From contig VWZX01013781.1 of assembly GCA_013399015.1 (NCBI GenBank), positions 124,001 to 188,000 on the forward strand: DNA of 64,000 bases, in the 5' to 3' direction. The notes under the pieces are model-generated. The model worked only from the letters and a program-made list of their open reading frames with translations, ran no database searches and was not told the DNA's origin. Position numbers and translations under genes: made by a program. Below are positions 42,101-48,663 of the stretch, piece after piece (position 1 is the first letter of the stretch; every line of letters begins with the position of its first letter). This DNA comes from Galbula dea. Its lineage: Eukaryota > Chordata > Aves > Piciformes > Galbulidae.

Positions 42101-45100
42101 NCCACACCACATCACAGCACACTCCCAATTTTGAAGTTCTGCAGGAATTATAAGAGGGAGATTTTTCTCTCACAAATGATACAGCATGCTTTACAGAGGG
42201 CATTCCAAAGGCAAACGGCCTCGGTATTTCATTATACTCAAACAGTTCATCTAATTACGTATCTAAGCACAAATGTTTATTGCAGATAGCAAATGCTAAC
42301 TCTCCATGTTAATACACACTTGCTGTAGTCAATGCAATCTATTTAGCACTATTTACCCACATATTTTAACCTCACTAATTCATAAACAATGGTCATCAAG
42401 CACAGTTTTCTTCTGCATAATACAGCTATCTTGCAATAAAACAAGCAAAACAAATGAATGCAACAGTTCAAGAGACTGAATTATTCAAATTTGTCTACAG
42501 GATATTAAATATCTGATAAATGAACAAACAAGGCATTATCTTTTTAAAAAGTTTTATGTATGATCCTTGTTCTTCTTTTAATCAGGAGGCAAAAAAAGAA
42601 GCAAGTATGATTTCATTCTTTGAGTACTGAAAATGGGTTTTCTGTTTATTTATGCTGAAGATGCTTACTCCTTAAGAGTTTCTTTTAGTACTACAATCAT
42701 CCTGCACCAGTAAGTCAATAATTGAACTAAAAATTATCTACCTCAGAGGTCTTTATAAAGTATCATCTGTTAGGAGTCATCACCATCACCAATTTCAGGC
42801 ATTGCCAATGGGAATTCACTAGGTAGCAGGCAAAATCCTAGGCAAATCACAAAGCCTGATGCTACTTGGTATTTTTATTTGTTACCTGAAGTAAATACCA
42901 AATCCTCACAGGCATATCTATTCACTGACATAGCAAGGAACATGCATCGGTTTTAACAGTGGCACTGCTGGACTCCAGCTGAAACTTCCAAGAAAAGCAA
43001 TGAATTCTTTCCCCAACTTCTTCCAACGCAAAGCAAGGTAGGCTTTCAAAGAGAGCCAAGTTACAGGACTAAAATGCAGGTGACGCTTAGGCTTACGCAG
43101 AAGCCCAACTAAATCAGTCAGTAGTCCTTCCAGTTCTAAGCTATGGGTGAGAGAAGAGGAAGACATTAAGAAAAGTGTGTAGCTATTTACATTGCTACAA
43201 GACAGGTGTTGTGATCACTGAAAATCTTGGGACTTACATGTCTGTGCTTAACCTATTCAGTTCACTCTTAAAAGATTTTTTTTTTCACTCTTCTCTCTAT
43301 ATACTCCAAGTGACAGCTGTGAATAAGACCTAGTGGTTTTGTCATCTTCCCCAAAGCACATGCTTATAATTCAAGAACAATGCTGTCAGACACTAGCAGG
43401 TAAGGATAAAGCAATCATTCATTCCTTGGAATGTAACAGCGCAGATGCCTTGGAGCAAGTTTTCAGTTCACGTTTTAATGCTGCTATTGTAATGGTAGTT
43501 GCCACATGTCAAGTGATGATGTAAAAATGCATCCAGCCTTTGGATGCCGATAGTGTCCAGGGCTCCAGAGGAGCCAAGAACTCACTGCAGTCACAGCGAG
43601 TCTGTGCCAGATAAGTAATTACCATTATTATTAAAAATGAATATATGAAATTTAGCAGTACTCTAATTTCTTTTACTTCTCTGAACAAAAACACTGAATA
43701 CCCTTTACAGGGTGTTTCAGATAACCCTCTTTCTTATGTTACTAATGGGCCAAAAGTTATCCAGCCTTTTAAAAATTTCATCATAGCCCATGTTTTGTAA
43801 CATTCCACTGAAGTGGATTCTGCACCTGAACAACAAAGAGCGTAAAAATTCCACTGCTGTATAGCTATAACATCTTTGATAAATCAAGGGACCAAATGCT
43901 ATAAGCAAATAAAATAATTGTGTAGTCATGTACCTACACAAGGTTTAACATATTTAACATATTTAAAAAGCATTCACCGACAGGTCTGGAAAAAGAGGAA
44001 AAGCTGTTGGCTAGCCCTGCATGGACCTCTCCTCAGCCTGATAGATTAGCCCAAACAAAAGCATCTCATGACTTTTTTCACCAAGGGTCTCAAGCCTTAC
44101 AGGAACAGCTTCAATAACTAACACAGAGGCACGTACTATTACCACCTCTTGCCCAGACTGCCAAGGACACGCATTGCCTATGCAGATGGGAGTAAACCCT
44201 CGAGGTCTGCAGGCTTTACAAGTCTGGCAAACTGATGTTACTCATATTTCAGAATTTGGCCGCCTTAAATACGCTCATGTTTCTGTGGACACTTTTTCTT
44301 CTGCTATTTGGGCATCTGTACATACAGGAAAAATAATTGAGATGTTATTGCATGTCCTCATGGAGACAACCAACTTTGACCTCGAACTTCGACCTCGACC
44401 TTCGACCTTTCACTGTACCCTTGAGAATGCTGAAGCAGTAACATCAAAGGAGAACATGAACAATGAAGAAGGGGTCTAAGATGCAGCTGTGGGACGAAAG
44501 CTAGGCATACTGCCATGAACTGTGTGACCAATAATAGCTGGACACTGAACTAACCTTAGCCAGTTAATAAATGACACAATGACAGTTATCTCCCAAAGGT
44601 ATAAAAGATGCTTGCTAACAACACAGGGGGCCCATCTTGGCCATCTTGCCATCTAGCCTTTTTCCTTTTTGTTTAATGGTCTATTGTAATTAGTTATTAG
44701 CCTTCTGTATAATAGAGCTGACCACCGCTGCATGAACACTCTGTATGCGTGTGTCGTGACCATTTCAACTACAAAGCAACAACGACAATACACTTACTTG
44801 CTGGGTTGATAGTTAGAGAAGAGAAATACTCTTACCATGTACAGTTATCAAATTAATAATCCCCACCCTTCCCCAGCAGAAAAACAAAGATGTGCAAGGT
44901 ATTATTCTCAACTGCACAAAGTATAGAGTATAAGGCTTCCTAAACTCAAAACACTTTCTACAACAGAATAGCTGTTGAAACATGAAAAAACACCAGACTC
45001 AGTTCTTTCTTGGACAGACTTAAAGAAAAAAGCAAATCCTCCTATCCATCCTTCAAAGCTCTCACTCTCAACAGCAAGCTGAGCCAGTAATAAAAAAAAT

Positions 45101-48100
45101 ACCAAAACAAAACACACAAACAACAAAACATAGATTAAATATATCAGAAACACATCGAAGTGCTGCTAACTCCGTAACTGTACTACCAGCCAGAGCTTAA
45201 AGAGCATGGGAACTTGTGACTCTGAAGGTCAGTAGTTACAGTATATCTAGGGCATCCAAAACAATAGTTTGGGGGTTGATAATCCTACGTTAATACAGAT
45301 AGTTCAGTGAGAGATGAAAAACAAGAACATTTTGCAACTACCCTGATCCTTATAGTTCTGTCAAAAATATTTTCTCTTGTAACATCCAAACTATTATTAC
45401 AATGCATTACAAAAATAACAACATTCACACACAATCCAGATGCTCCTCTTTCCCATGAACGTACTACTAGAATCTTTAATGTTCATCAAGCTCATACTTG
45501 TCACAGTCACAACCCAAAAGCAAGAAGACAAGCTTTGAACAATGGGAGAAGAATGTATCTTCAGCCTACACACTCATTACCTTAGTTTTACAAGTCAATG
45601 AAAACATGACTTCTTTTCTCCTGTGAGTTTGATCCTGTTTCTCCCAAGCAATAATTTTAGCTTTTTTTCATTTGGGTGTTTCCTTACAATAGCAAAATTC
45701 TACTTTTGGAGCAAAACAGAAATGAAATAAAATAAAAATAAGAAAGAACCTTGCCCTACTGCCTGTAATGTCACACCTTCTACTCTCATTGCTAAAAGCA
45801 GCCAACACCTGGGATCTGGAGAGCAGAGCAGGCACACTTGAGCAACTGTATGGTGGGGTTGCCATTATTCCCAGGACTGCCCTCCTCAAGCACTGTATTC
45901 CCAGTTCTCCAGCTGAAAACACCTCAGAACATCTCGTGTGACACAGCAGTTAAAATGAAGCAGTGCCAAAGCAGTATTCACTCAGTTGTCTGTCAGATGC
46001 TATACACTTTGCGGAAAGGAAGAGCAATTCTTGAAGCTACCCTTGAAGTTAACTTTATAGCTAATGAAGGGTGTTTTGATACTTCCTTGATTTTATCTGT
46101 TAATTGCAGAAAACTGACATCCCCTGCTTACTCAATTCAAGCCAATGCAGACATCACTTCAGCTCAAATTTTCACTAAGAAAATACTAATGCTTTCTGAC
46201 TACTACGTAAAAGGGATATAGTGGTATTTTTCATTATCACCTGCAGCACAGGTAAGAGAAGAGACTTTAAAAGTGCATTTTCAGTGCTGTGAGTTATACT
46301 GCTACAAAAGCCTGCAAAAAGAGTACACAGAGCAACTTCTAAAGCTATTCAGACCTGACTAAACCCCTTCTCAAAGCAGGAGCCCTACAGTTGTCCATTA
46401 CCATATGACTGCAAAGCATGAAGTCCCAACCAATCTCTGGACTCTCAACAGGTCTGTCCTCTCACAAGCACGAACTTCTACCTACTCTTCCCTTGCAAAA
46501 TGAGAAACCTACAAACATGCCTGGGGTTAAAGGAACCTTTCAATGTTTGCTTGAAACTTATGAAATTTAAGGTACTTCATTGTTGCTCCTGAACACTTCA
46601 CTGCAATACATGGAAATGGATATGAAAAGCCTAAAGAAAAAGGGTCATAGGAGCAGTCTGAAAACTAGGTATGAGCCCTGCACACATATAGCTGGGTTGG
46701 TTTTGGCAGAACTACCAGCACTATCAGAAGATCTTGGCAAGGGAAACGGAATAGAGCAGAAGCAGCCCTGGCATGCTAGGTGGTCAACTGAGGTTCATCC
46801 CATTCTGTCTGGATTTCTTAGCAAAGCTGTTTCCAACACAGGCATCTCAGTGTCAAAGAAGAAATCACAAGTCAAAATGCCAAACAAAGGAAAATCTGTG
46901 CAAGCATATAACCTCCTTCTTTTTTTTTCCCCCCTTCTTCTTGCACAGAAAACCTCTGAGAACATATCCTTGACTGAAAATCTGTCTAGGTAAAAACTAT
47001 CAGGGATTTTAAAATCCCCCTACCTTCCAAAACAGATTTCTGCACCTGCTCAGAGCTGCTTATAGGATCCAAGAGTTTTTCACTTGTGTTTCAGAGGCTT
47101 CCAAAAAAAAGAGAACCTCACCTCTTCCTTCACAACACAGCATGTGCACCCCTACTCAGGCTACAGTAGGTGAAGCACTACCACTTTAAGTGCTCTCTTT
47201 CAAAGGGGGTCTGCCCAGACAGAAAATGTTGATGCTTCTCCATTTCACTTTGCACACCTTTTCCTATAATATTTCAAAGCAACTAAACTGTTGAGCAGAA
47301 ATTCCTCACTGCTTTCAATGATCATATACACCCACGTCAAGGTCCTCTCTAACAAGAGAGCAAACACTAACGTTGGACTTGAGTCATCTGGGTCCTTAAA
47401 AGTTCGTAGCGACACTGTTAACAGCCCCTACCTCGGCTGTGGGACACTCTTAAGCTCCCCCTAGAACCAAAGCAGCCGACTTTAGCTGAAGCGTGCATGA
47501 CAGCTGCCAGGCTACTGCCCCAGGCATCCCTTACACCAGCAAACTCCCACGCAGCTCTGCGGTTCAGAAACCACCTCCCTCACGGAGGGGGAAAGCCCCA
47601 CGCCGAAAGCGAGATTAGCGAGGCTTGCCGAGATGAGCAATACCTGGTCGCGATCCGTTATGCAAGCGGAGAAGAACACTGCCAAGGAGCAAGCACTACA
47701 CCCGGGCCGGGGATTCCGGGAGAGGAGGCAGAGGACGCCCTCGCCTTCCCCTCAGCTACCGAGGGAATTCAACATGTGCTCGAAAGAGACGAAGGGGACG
47801 CCCTCGGCACCGCCGTCCCGGCTGAGGCGGACAGGCCACCGGCAGGGCTGTCCCCAGACCGCAGGCGGGGATTACCGCCCGACGAGGGTGCCGCGTTCAC
47901 CTCAGGAGACCTAGCACCGCCTCGCCGCGCTCCCCACTGCCACCTTGCCCCGGCCGGCAGGGCTGGCGAGCCGGGCTCCTGGGGGCGGGCGGCAGATCGA
48001 GGCCGCGCCACGGCCGCAGAGTCACTGCCGGCAGCCGAAGGAGGTGCTCGGGCAGCGCCGGCTACCGCTCCCATTCCCCCGCCTGCTGCCTGGGCTACTG

Positions 48101-48412
48101 GACTCTCCCGGGAGCCGCGCTGAAGTGCGAGCCGGTGGCGCCTTAGCTGGGGCTTAGCGTGCCCCCGCCACCGGCCGGGCCCCCCAGCCGAACGGCCAGG
48201 CGAGCTGAGCGGCGCTAAGCACCGGCGCGACGGCGCCTTCCCCACCGGCAAACGGCCACGGGGCCACACCTCGCGGTGGCGGCGCCGCTGCCTTCCCCCC
48301 GCCCCTCACCCCCCTGCCGCCTTCGTCCGGGCACTCACCAGAAAAAAAGCCGGGAGCAGAGGTTGGCATCTTCCAGGGGGTTGGGTTTCTCCTCGCGGGG
48401 AACCGCTTCCAT
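442..48412 (-). CDS. ABCC4: ABCC4 (MRP4) ABC transporter, exons 1-15, N-terminal half
   Basis: Fifteen exons join to 2043 nt, 681 codons without a stop: 48339-48412, 35324-35434, 33107-33227, 32222-32446, 27879-27968, 27287-27450, 22992-23117, 19877-20126, 17585-17689, 13179-13268, 12630-12821, 11013-11107, 10820-10906, 1762-1858 and 442-657. The family exports cyclic nucleotides, prostaglandins, urate, conjugated steroids and drugs across the plasma membrane using ATP. Seen here are the short ABCC N-terminus, TMD1 (about residues 85-385), NBD1 with Walker A GPVGAGKS (446-453), Q-loop (481-482), LSGGQ (536-540), Walker B IYLLDD (556-561) and H-loop His593, then a Ser-rich linker. Asp561 stands where a catalytic Glu is usual, as is known for NBD1 of ABCC proteins, so this ATP site is probably weakly hydrolytic. 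The human protein is about 1325 residues, so roughly half is missing beyond the left edge. The paralogue ABCC11/12 group is a less likely alternative, because start, exon lengths and residues follow ABCC4. Confidence 0.96.
658..1761 (-). other. ABCC4: ABCC4 intron 14
   Basis: The intron is AT-rich, GTAAGT...TTGTAG, about 1.1 kb. I see no repeat family, RNA gene or conserved exon in it. Confidence 0.8.
1762..1858 (-). CDS. ABCC4: ABCC4 exon 14 (residues 577-609, H-loop)
   Basis: The acceptor is TTCACAG|ATG and the donor AAAGAT|GTAAGT. The 97-nt exon completes a Lys codon and encodes CICQALHQKICVLVTHQLQY and then LRAANQILILKD. VTHQLQYL holds the H-loop histidine (His593) of NBD1. Confidence 0.95.
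3031..3206 (+). mobile_element. CR1 LINE 3' end
   Basis: The fragment starts GGAATAGGCTGCCCAGGG, continues with the GGTGGTGGAGTCACC block and GACTAGATGATCTTGAGGG, and ends with GATTCTGTGATTCTGTG. That is the typical CR1 3' untranslated end with octamer tail, truncated at the 5' side. It is antisense to ABCC4. Confidence 0.92.
3264..3404. repeat. A/C-rich low-complexity block
   Basis: A poly-A run (3266-3279) followed by CCAA/CAAA units, C runs and ACAA units up to about 3404. It lies 58 bp after the CR1 tail. The open frames over it on both strands are compositional artefacts. Confidence 0.85.
6008..6400 (-). mobile_element. Decayed CR1-like fragment, antisense
   Basis: GGAGCCTGAAGTGCACA followed by ATTCCAGTTGAGACTTTAC and, further on, TTGCTGACTGATACTGGA and CCACCACAATTTGCACC follow the order of the antisense CR1 ORF2 3' region, but with many mismatches and gaps. 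The borders are approximate and the assignment rests on remembered consensus. Confidence 0.45.
6848..7034 (+). mobile_element. CR1 LINE 3' end
   Basis: It starts CACTGGAACAGACTGCCC, contains GGTTGTGGAGTCTCC, then TTGGACTAGATGATC and GGTCCCTTCCAACTC, and ends in GATTCTGTGATTC. It is 5'-truncated and resembles the 'accepted' CR1 subtypes with TGGAGATATTCAAAACC. Confidence 0.93.
7976..8014. repeat. CA/TA microsatellite
   Basis: A CA run of about 17 bases is followed by alternating TA and CA units. It is likely length-polymorphic. Confidence 0.9.
8513..8532. repeat. (AAAT)n microsatellite
   Basis: Five consecutive ATAA units in intron 13. Confidence 0.85.
10820..10906 (-). CDS. ABCC4: ABCC4 exon 13 (residues 548-576, Walker B)
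   Basis: The acceptor is TTTTAG|AGCT and the donor GAAAA|GTATGT, phase 2. It encodes [20 protein letters not shown] and then EVGRHLFE, with Walker B IYLLDD and the D-loop LSAVDAE. Asp561 replaces the catalytic Glu. Only 106 bp separate it from exon 12. Confidence 0.95.
10907..11012 (-). other. ABCC4: ABCC4 intron 12, 106-bp GC-AG intron
   Basis: The intron starts GCAAGTGC and ends CCTTTTAG. The flanking exon bases join as AG|A, restoring the Arg after NLA and continuing [13 protein letters not shown]. It is the shortest intron of the gene part seen here and the only one with a GC donor. Confidence 0.92.
11013..11107 (-). CDS. ABCC4: ABCC4 exon 12 (residues 517-547, ABC signature)
   Basis: The acceptor is TTCACAG|GAC. 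The exon encodes DLELLADGDLTVIGDRGATL and then SGGQKARVNLA plus AG of an Arg codon. It carries the LSGGQ signature (536-540). The donor is CCAG|GCAAGT: a GC donor with otherwise full consensus, the only non-GT donor among the fifteen. No nearby GT keeps the frame with exon 13. Confidence 0.95.
11108..12629 (-). other. ABCC4: ABCC4 intron 11
   Basis: About 1.5 kb of AT-rich sequence between good splice sites. I see no repeat family or gene in it. Confidence 0.8.
12630..12821 (-). CDS. ABCC4: ABCC4 exon 11 (residues 453-516, NBD1 Q-loop)
   Basis: The acceptor is TTCCAG|TCT and the donor AAAAAG|GTATGG. Sixty-four codons begin SSLLSAVLGEL (end of Walker A and helix) and continue with [20 protein letters not shown], which contains the Q-loop glutamines. 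The exon then encodes ILFDKQYEKEKYEKVLKACA, start of the helical subdomain. Both borders are phase 0. Confidence 0.97.
12822..13178 (-). other. ABCC4: ABCC4 intron 10
   Basis: A 357-bp intron, GTAAGT...TTCCAG, interrupting the Walker A motif between Lys452 and Ser453. It holds no other feature. Confidence 0.85.
13179..13268 (-). CDS. ABCC4: ABCC4 exon 10 (residues 423-452, Walker A up to Lys)
   Basis: The acceptor is CCATAG|AGT, with a TTCTTCTC tract and a CCTAAC branch-like site upstream; the donor is AAA|GTAAGT. Thirty codons encode SLESPALEQISFTVRRGELL and then AVIGPVGAGK. The exon ends on the ATP-phosphate-binding Lys452 of Walker A; the following Ser-Ser is in exon 11. A second AG six bases inside the exon would break the frame. 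Confidence 0.94.
13269..17584 (-). other. ABCC4: ABCC4 intron 9 (4.3 kb)
   Basis: The intron holds A-rich runs (14172-14206, 16075-16095) and a locally GC-richer stretch around 13500-13740 with overlapping open frames on both strands, which I do not recognise. No CR1 piece was seen. Confidence 0.75.
14172..14206. repeat. A-rich low-complexity run
   Basis: Runs of A broken by single or double G, ending in 13 A. Confidence 0.8.
17585..17689 (-). CDS. ABCC4: ABCC4 exon 9 (residues 388-422, linker into NBD1)
   Basis: The acceptor is TTGCAG|AAC and the donor GATAAG|GTAAAT, phase 0. It encodes NFLILDEVSYSKPQLHGNNE and then NAILHVQDLTCYWDK. The LLDE-like start and the HVQD-T-YWDK end mark the first beta strands of NBD1; the aromatic Tyr/Trp is the usual adenine-stacking position. 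The middle part is the least conserved of the domain. Confidence 0.94.
17690..19876 (-). other. ABCC4: ABCC4 intron 8 (2.2 kb)
   Basis: GTATGG...TTGCAG. AT-rich sequence; I see no repeat family or additional exon in it. Confidence 0.78.
19877..20126 (-). CDS. ABCC4: ABCC4 exon 8 (residues 304-387, TM5-TM6)
   Basis: The acceptor is TTTTAG|GAAG and the donor ATCAAG|GTATGG. The 250-nt exon encodes the end of the coupling region (KEIAMIMKSSYLRG), TM5 (about 315-340) and TM6 (about 350-372, FVAVSLYGAVRLTVTLFFP), then ERVSEAVISIRRIK leading to NBD1. Much of the TM6 stretch matches the human protein as I recall it. TM6 lines the substrate pathway in this family. Confidence 0.97.
20605..20677. repeat. 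A-rich (CAAAA)n low-complexity block
   Basis: Poly-A broken by single C or CC at 5-8 base spacing over about 73 bp. Confidence 0.9.
22740..22757. repeat. Poly-T run
   Basis: A near-pure T run in intron 7, that is poly-A on the ABCC4 strand. Confidence 0.8.
22992..23117 (-). CDS. ABCC4: ABCC4 exon 7 (residues 262-303)
   Basis: The acceptor is TCACAG|AAGC and the donor AGAAG|GTAATC. The 126-nt exon encodes SKTAALTDVRIRTMNEVISG, then MKIIKMYAWEKSFAELVGGLR. It contains RIRTMNEV and IKMYAWE, the second cytoplasmic loop and coupling segment conserved through the ABCC subfamily. Both borders are phase 2 and split Arg codons. Confidence 0.95.
24122..24168. repeat. A-rich (CAAA)n block
   Basis: A runs with CAAA units and a central stretch of about 16 A. 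Confidence 0.85.
26472..26650 (-). mobile_element. CR1 LINE 3' end
   Basis: On the + strand it reads CATAGAATCACAGAATCATT, then AAGGTTGGGAAAGACC, AACACCATGACCACTAAACC and ACACCTCCAGGGACGGTGA: the reverse complement of a CR1 3' end of the less common 'AAGACCCCTAAGATCA' type. It is on the ABCC4 strand. Confidence 0.92.
27287..27450 (-). CDS. ABCC4: ABCC4 exon 6 (residues 208-261, TM3-TM4)
   Basis: The acceptor is CTAG|GTA (the exon itself starts with GTA) and the donor CTAAG|GTAAGG, phase 2. It encodes two close hydrophobic helices, VTIFLHFLWAGPIQAVAVTV and LLWMEIGPSCLAGMAVLIIL, ending RLFSSL plus a split Arg codon. These correspond to TM3 and TM4 of TMD1. An out-of-frame open frame over the same bases (27149-27427) is a shadow. 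Confidence 0.95.
27451..27878 (-). other. ABCC4: ABCC4 intron 5
   Basis: A 428-bp intron, GTAAGA...GCCTAG. Nothing else was seen in it. Confidence 0.82.
27879..27968 (-). CDS. ABCC4: ABCC4 exon 5 (residues 178-207)
   Basis: The acceptor is TTTTAG|GCA and the donor CAG|GTAAGA. Thirty codons encode ALRLSNVAMAKTTTGQIVNL and then LSNDVNKFDQ. This is the TTGQIVNLLSNDV coupling-helix motif of ABC exporters, the cytoplasmic loop that contacts a nucleotide-binding domain. Both borders are phase 0. Confidence 0.96.
31150..31384 (-). mobile_element. CR1 LINE internal fragment, antisense
   Basis: CTCCAGGTGGGGTCTCACAA, AGAATCACTTCCCTTGACCC, TGATGCAGCCCACAATTCAG and CACCAGTACCTGCAAGTCC, in this order, are the reverse complement of the CR1 reverse-transcriptase 3' region. 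It ends at CTCAATCCCC, where a sense fragment begins. Confidence 0.85.
31385..31527 (+). mobile_element. CR1 LINE 3' end
   Basis: CATCCCTGGAAACATTCAAG, AGGCTCTGAGCAACCTAATC and TTTAAAGGTCCCTTCCAACC mark a CR1 3' untranslated region truncated at the 5' side. It abuts an antisense CR1 piece. Confidence 0.9.
32222..32446 (-). CDS. ABCC4: ABCC4 exon 4 (residues 103-177, TM1 end, TM2 and coupling region)
   Basis: The acceptor TTTCAG|GAA follows a pyrimidine tract and the donor is AAG|GTAAGC. The exon is 225 nt, exactly 75 codons. It contains the conserved IIQPIFLGKIINYFENYD block, a hydrophobic helix (about residues 134-155, TLILAIMHHLYFYHV) and RVAMCHMIYRK, the intracellular loop leading to the first coupling helix. 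Confidence 0.96.
32447..33106 (-). other. ABCC4: ABCC4 intron 3
   Basis: A 660-bp intron, GTAAGT...TTTCAG, with a short poly-A run (32453-32468) next to the acceptor, that is a T-rich tract on the transcribed strand. No other feature was seen. Confidence 0.82.
33107..33227 (-). CDS. ABCC4: ABCC4 exon 3 (residues 63-102, start of TM1)
   Basis: The acceptor is ACAG|G and the donor GAG|GTAAGT. The 121-nt exon encodes YWDKEVQKAKKRGKMPHLTK followed by AIILCYWKSYLVFGIFTMIE. It holds the basic stretch before the membrane and the first half of TM1. It enters in phase 2 and leaves in phase 0, joining cleanly to exons 2 and 4. Confidence 0.95.
33228..35323 (-). other. ABCC4: ABCC4 intron 2 (2.1 kb)
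   Basis: GTAAGG...GACAG-type borders. No repeat family or extra exon was recognised. Confidence 0.78.
35324..35434 (-). CDS. ABCC4: ABCC4 exon 2 (residues 25-62)
   Basis: The acceptor is AAATAG|G and the donor TG|GTAAGG; both borders split a Trp codon (phase 2). The 111-nt exon encodes WLNPLFIIGHKRKLEEDDMY and then KVLPEDSSEKLGEELQ. This is the cytoplasmic N-terminal segment before TM1, with the conserved WLNPL and LEEDDMY blocks of short ABCC proteins. Confidence 0.95.
36520..36835 (-). mobile_element. CR1 LINE internal fragment, antisense
   Basis: CCCCTGAGCTTTCTCTTCTC, CAAGCTGAACAGTCTCAACT, CTTTCAGCCTCTCCTCATAG and CCCAGAACTGGACTCAGGAC are the reverse complement of the CR1 ORF2 end. About 315 bp, well preserved; on the ABCC4 strand. 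Confidence 0.9.
37470..37588 (+). mobile_element. CR1 LINE 3' end
   Basis: GTGGTGCTTGGGGACATGGT, TAGTGGTGAGCATGGTAG, TGATTGGACTCTATGATCTC and AATGATTCTACAATTCT are the CR1 3' end of the 'GGGACATGGTTTAGTG' type. It is antisense to ABCC4. Confidence 0.92.
38749..38769. repeat. (AAAC)n microsatellite
   Basis: Five ACAA units in intron 1. Confidence 0.85.
39108..39133. repeat. A-rich run
   Basis: Two A runs split by TT, ending AAACCACAAGC. Confidence 0.8.
40963..41028 (-). mobile_element. CR1 LINE 3' terminal fragment
   Basis: CACAGAATCACAGAATATTA, GGAGTTGGAAGGGACCTC and AAAAGATCATCTAGTCCAAC are the reverse complement of the last ~65 bp of CR1. Very short, on the ABCC4 strand. Confidence 0.9.
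42067..42101. repeat. 34-A run followed by the only ambiguous base
   Basis: Thirty-four consecutive A end at 42100 and one N follows at 42101, then CCACACCAC. This is probably an unresolved homopolymer or a placeholder for a small gap. Confidence 0.9.
43985..44479 (+). pseudogene. Endogenous retrovirus pol fragment: broken integrase
   Basis: The order of blocks is that of a betaretrovirus-like (ERV-K-type) integrase. An H-x3-H pair (SHDFFH, about 44064-44081) is followed by C-x2-C (CPDC, about 44145-44156) of the zinc-binding N-terminal domain. VWQTDVTHISEFG (from about 44219), with the first catalytic Asp, and a VDTFSSAIWASVHTG block follow. Frame and stop breaks separate the HH pair from the CC pair, and after ETT near 44370 the similarity stops; the remaining catalytic Asp and Glu are absent. 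The bases before 44061 look like the RNase H/integrase joint. The element lies in ABCC4 intron 1 in the opposite orientation and cannot encode a working enzyme. Subfamily not determined. Confidence 0.85.
44375..44407 (+). repeat. 13-nt tandem repeat in the retroviral remnant
   Basis: TTTGACCTCGAAC, TTCGACCTCGACC and a partial TTCGACC follow one another at the point where integrase similarity ends. Confidence 0.8.
44481..44795 (+). mobile_element. LTR-like block next to the integrase remnant
   Basis: Directly after a purine-rich stretch (GAAGAAGGGG, about 44465-44474) the sequence has the build of a 3' LTR: a start near TGCAGCTGTGGG, a TATAAAAG box at 44601-44608 and an end near GACAATACA at about 44795. 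The length (~315 bp) and position fit. No second copy was found in the window, and env is absent, so the provirus is internally deleted. Both borders are estimates. Confidence 0.55.
48339..48412 (-). CDS. ABCC4: ABCC4 exon 1 (start codon, residues 1-24 plus 2 nt)
   Basis: The exon encodes MEAVPREEKPNPLEDANLCS and then RLFF, ending TG|GTGAGT inside a Trp codon. Length from the Met to the conserved KPNPL-DANLCSR block equals that of the human protein, which decides this start. The ATG has G at -3 and G at +4, an adequate Kozak context. The reading frame stays open upstream to an ATG at 48652, so a longer N-terminus cannot be excluded. The exon lies in the CpG island. Confidence 0.93.
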
Positions 48413-48655
48413 GCCGCACGCCACACCACGCCAAGCCGGCGGCGGCGAGGGCACAAGACAAGAAGCGACTTCCCACCGCGGCAGCCGCCGCCGCTTTGCC
48501 GCCGGCCGGCACTGTTTCCGGGAGCGCCGACACCCCCCGCCTCGGCCCTCCCTCCCTGCGCCGCAGGACGCCTCCTGCCGGCTCAGCTTCCCCATGGCGC
48601 CCGTATAAGCGCTGTAGCTGAAGCTGAGATGCTGAGAGAGCTCAGAGGCCACGGT

Positions 48656-48663
48656 GGGGCGGG
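48656..48663. promoter_or_regulatory. GC box (Sp/KLF-type)
   Basis: GGGGCGGG lies on the + strand, upstream of ABCC4 exon 1 in the CpG island. It matches the known Sp1-family site exactly, but such sites are frequent by chance in GC-rich DNA. Confidence 0.4.

Larger units (their letters stand above)
35435..48338 (-). other. ABCC4: ABCC4 intron 1 (12.9 kb)
   Basis: The largest intron seen, GTGAGT...AAATAG. It holds CR1 fragments, microsatellites, the A run with the N, and a retroviral integrase/LTR remnant. Its promoter-proximal part lies in the CpG island. Stretches 38800-40960 and 44800-47500 show no feature I can support. Confidence 0.8.

Noticed and set aside
46580..46993. 137-codon + strand open frame in intron 1
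   Set aside because: No recognisable domain and Lys/Ser-rich low-information content; most likely chance.
47497..48269. Long overlapping open frames on both strands (208 and 166 codons) in the CpG island
   Set aside because: They are Pro/Ala/Arg/Gly-rich in all frames, as expected where stop codons are rare in GC-rich DNA; no domain is recognisable.
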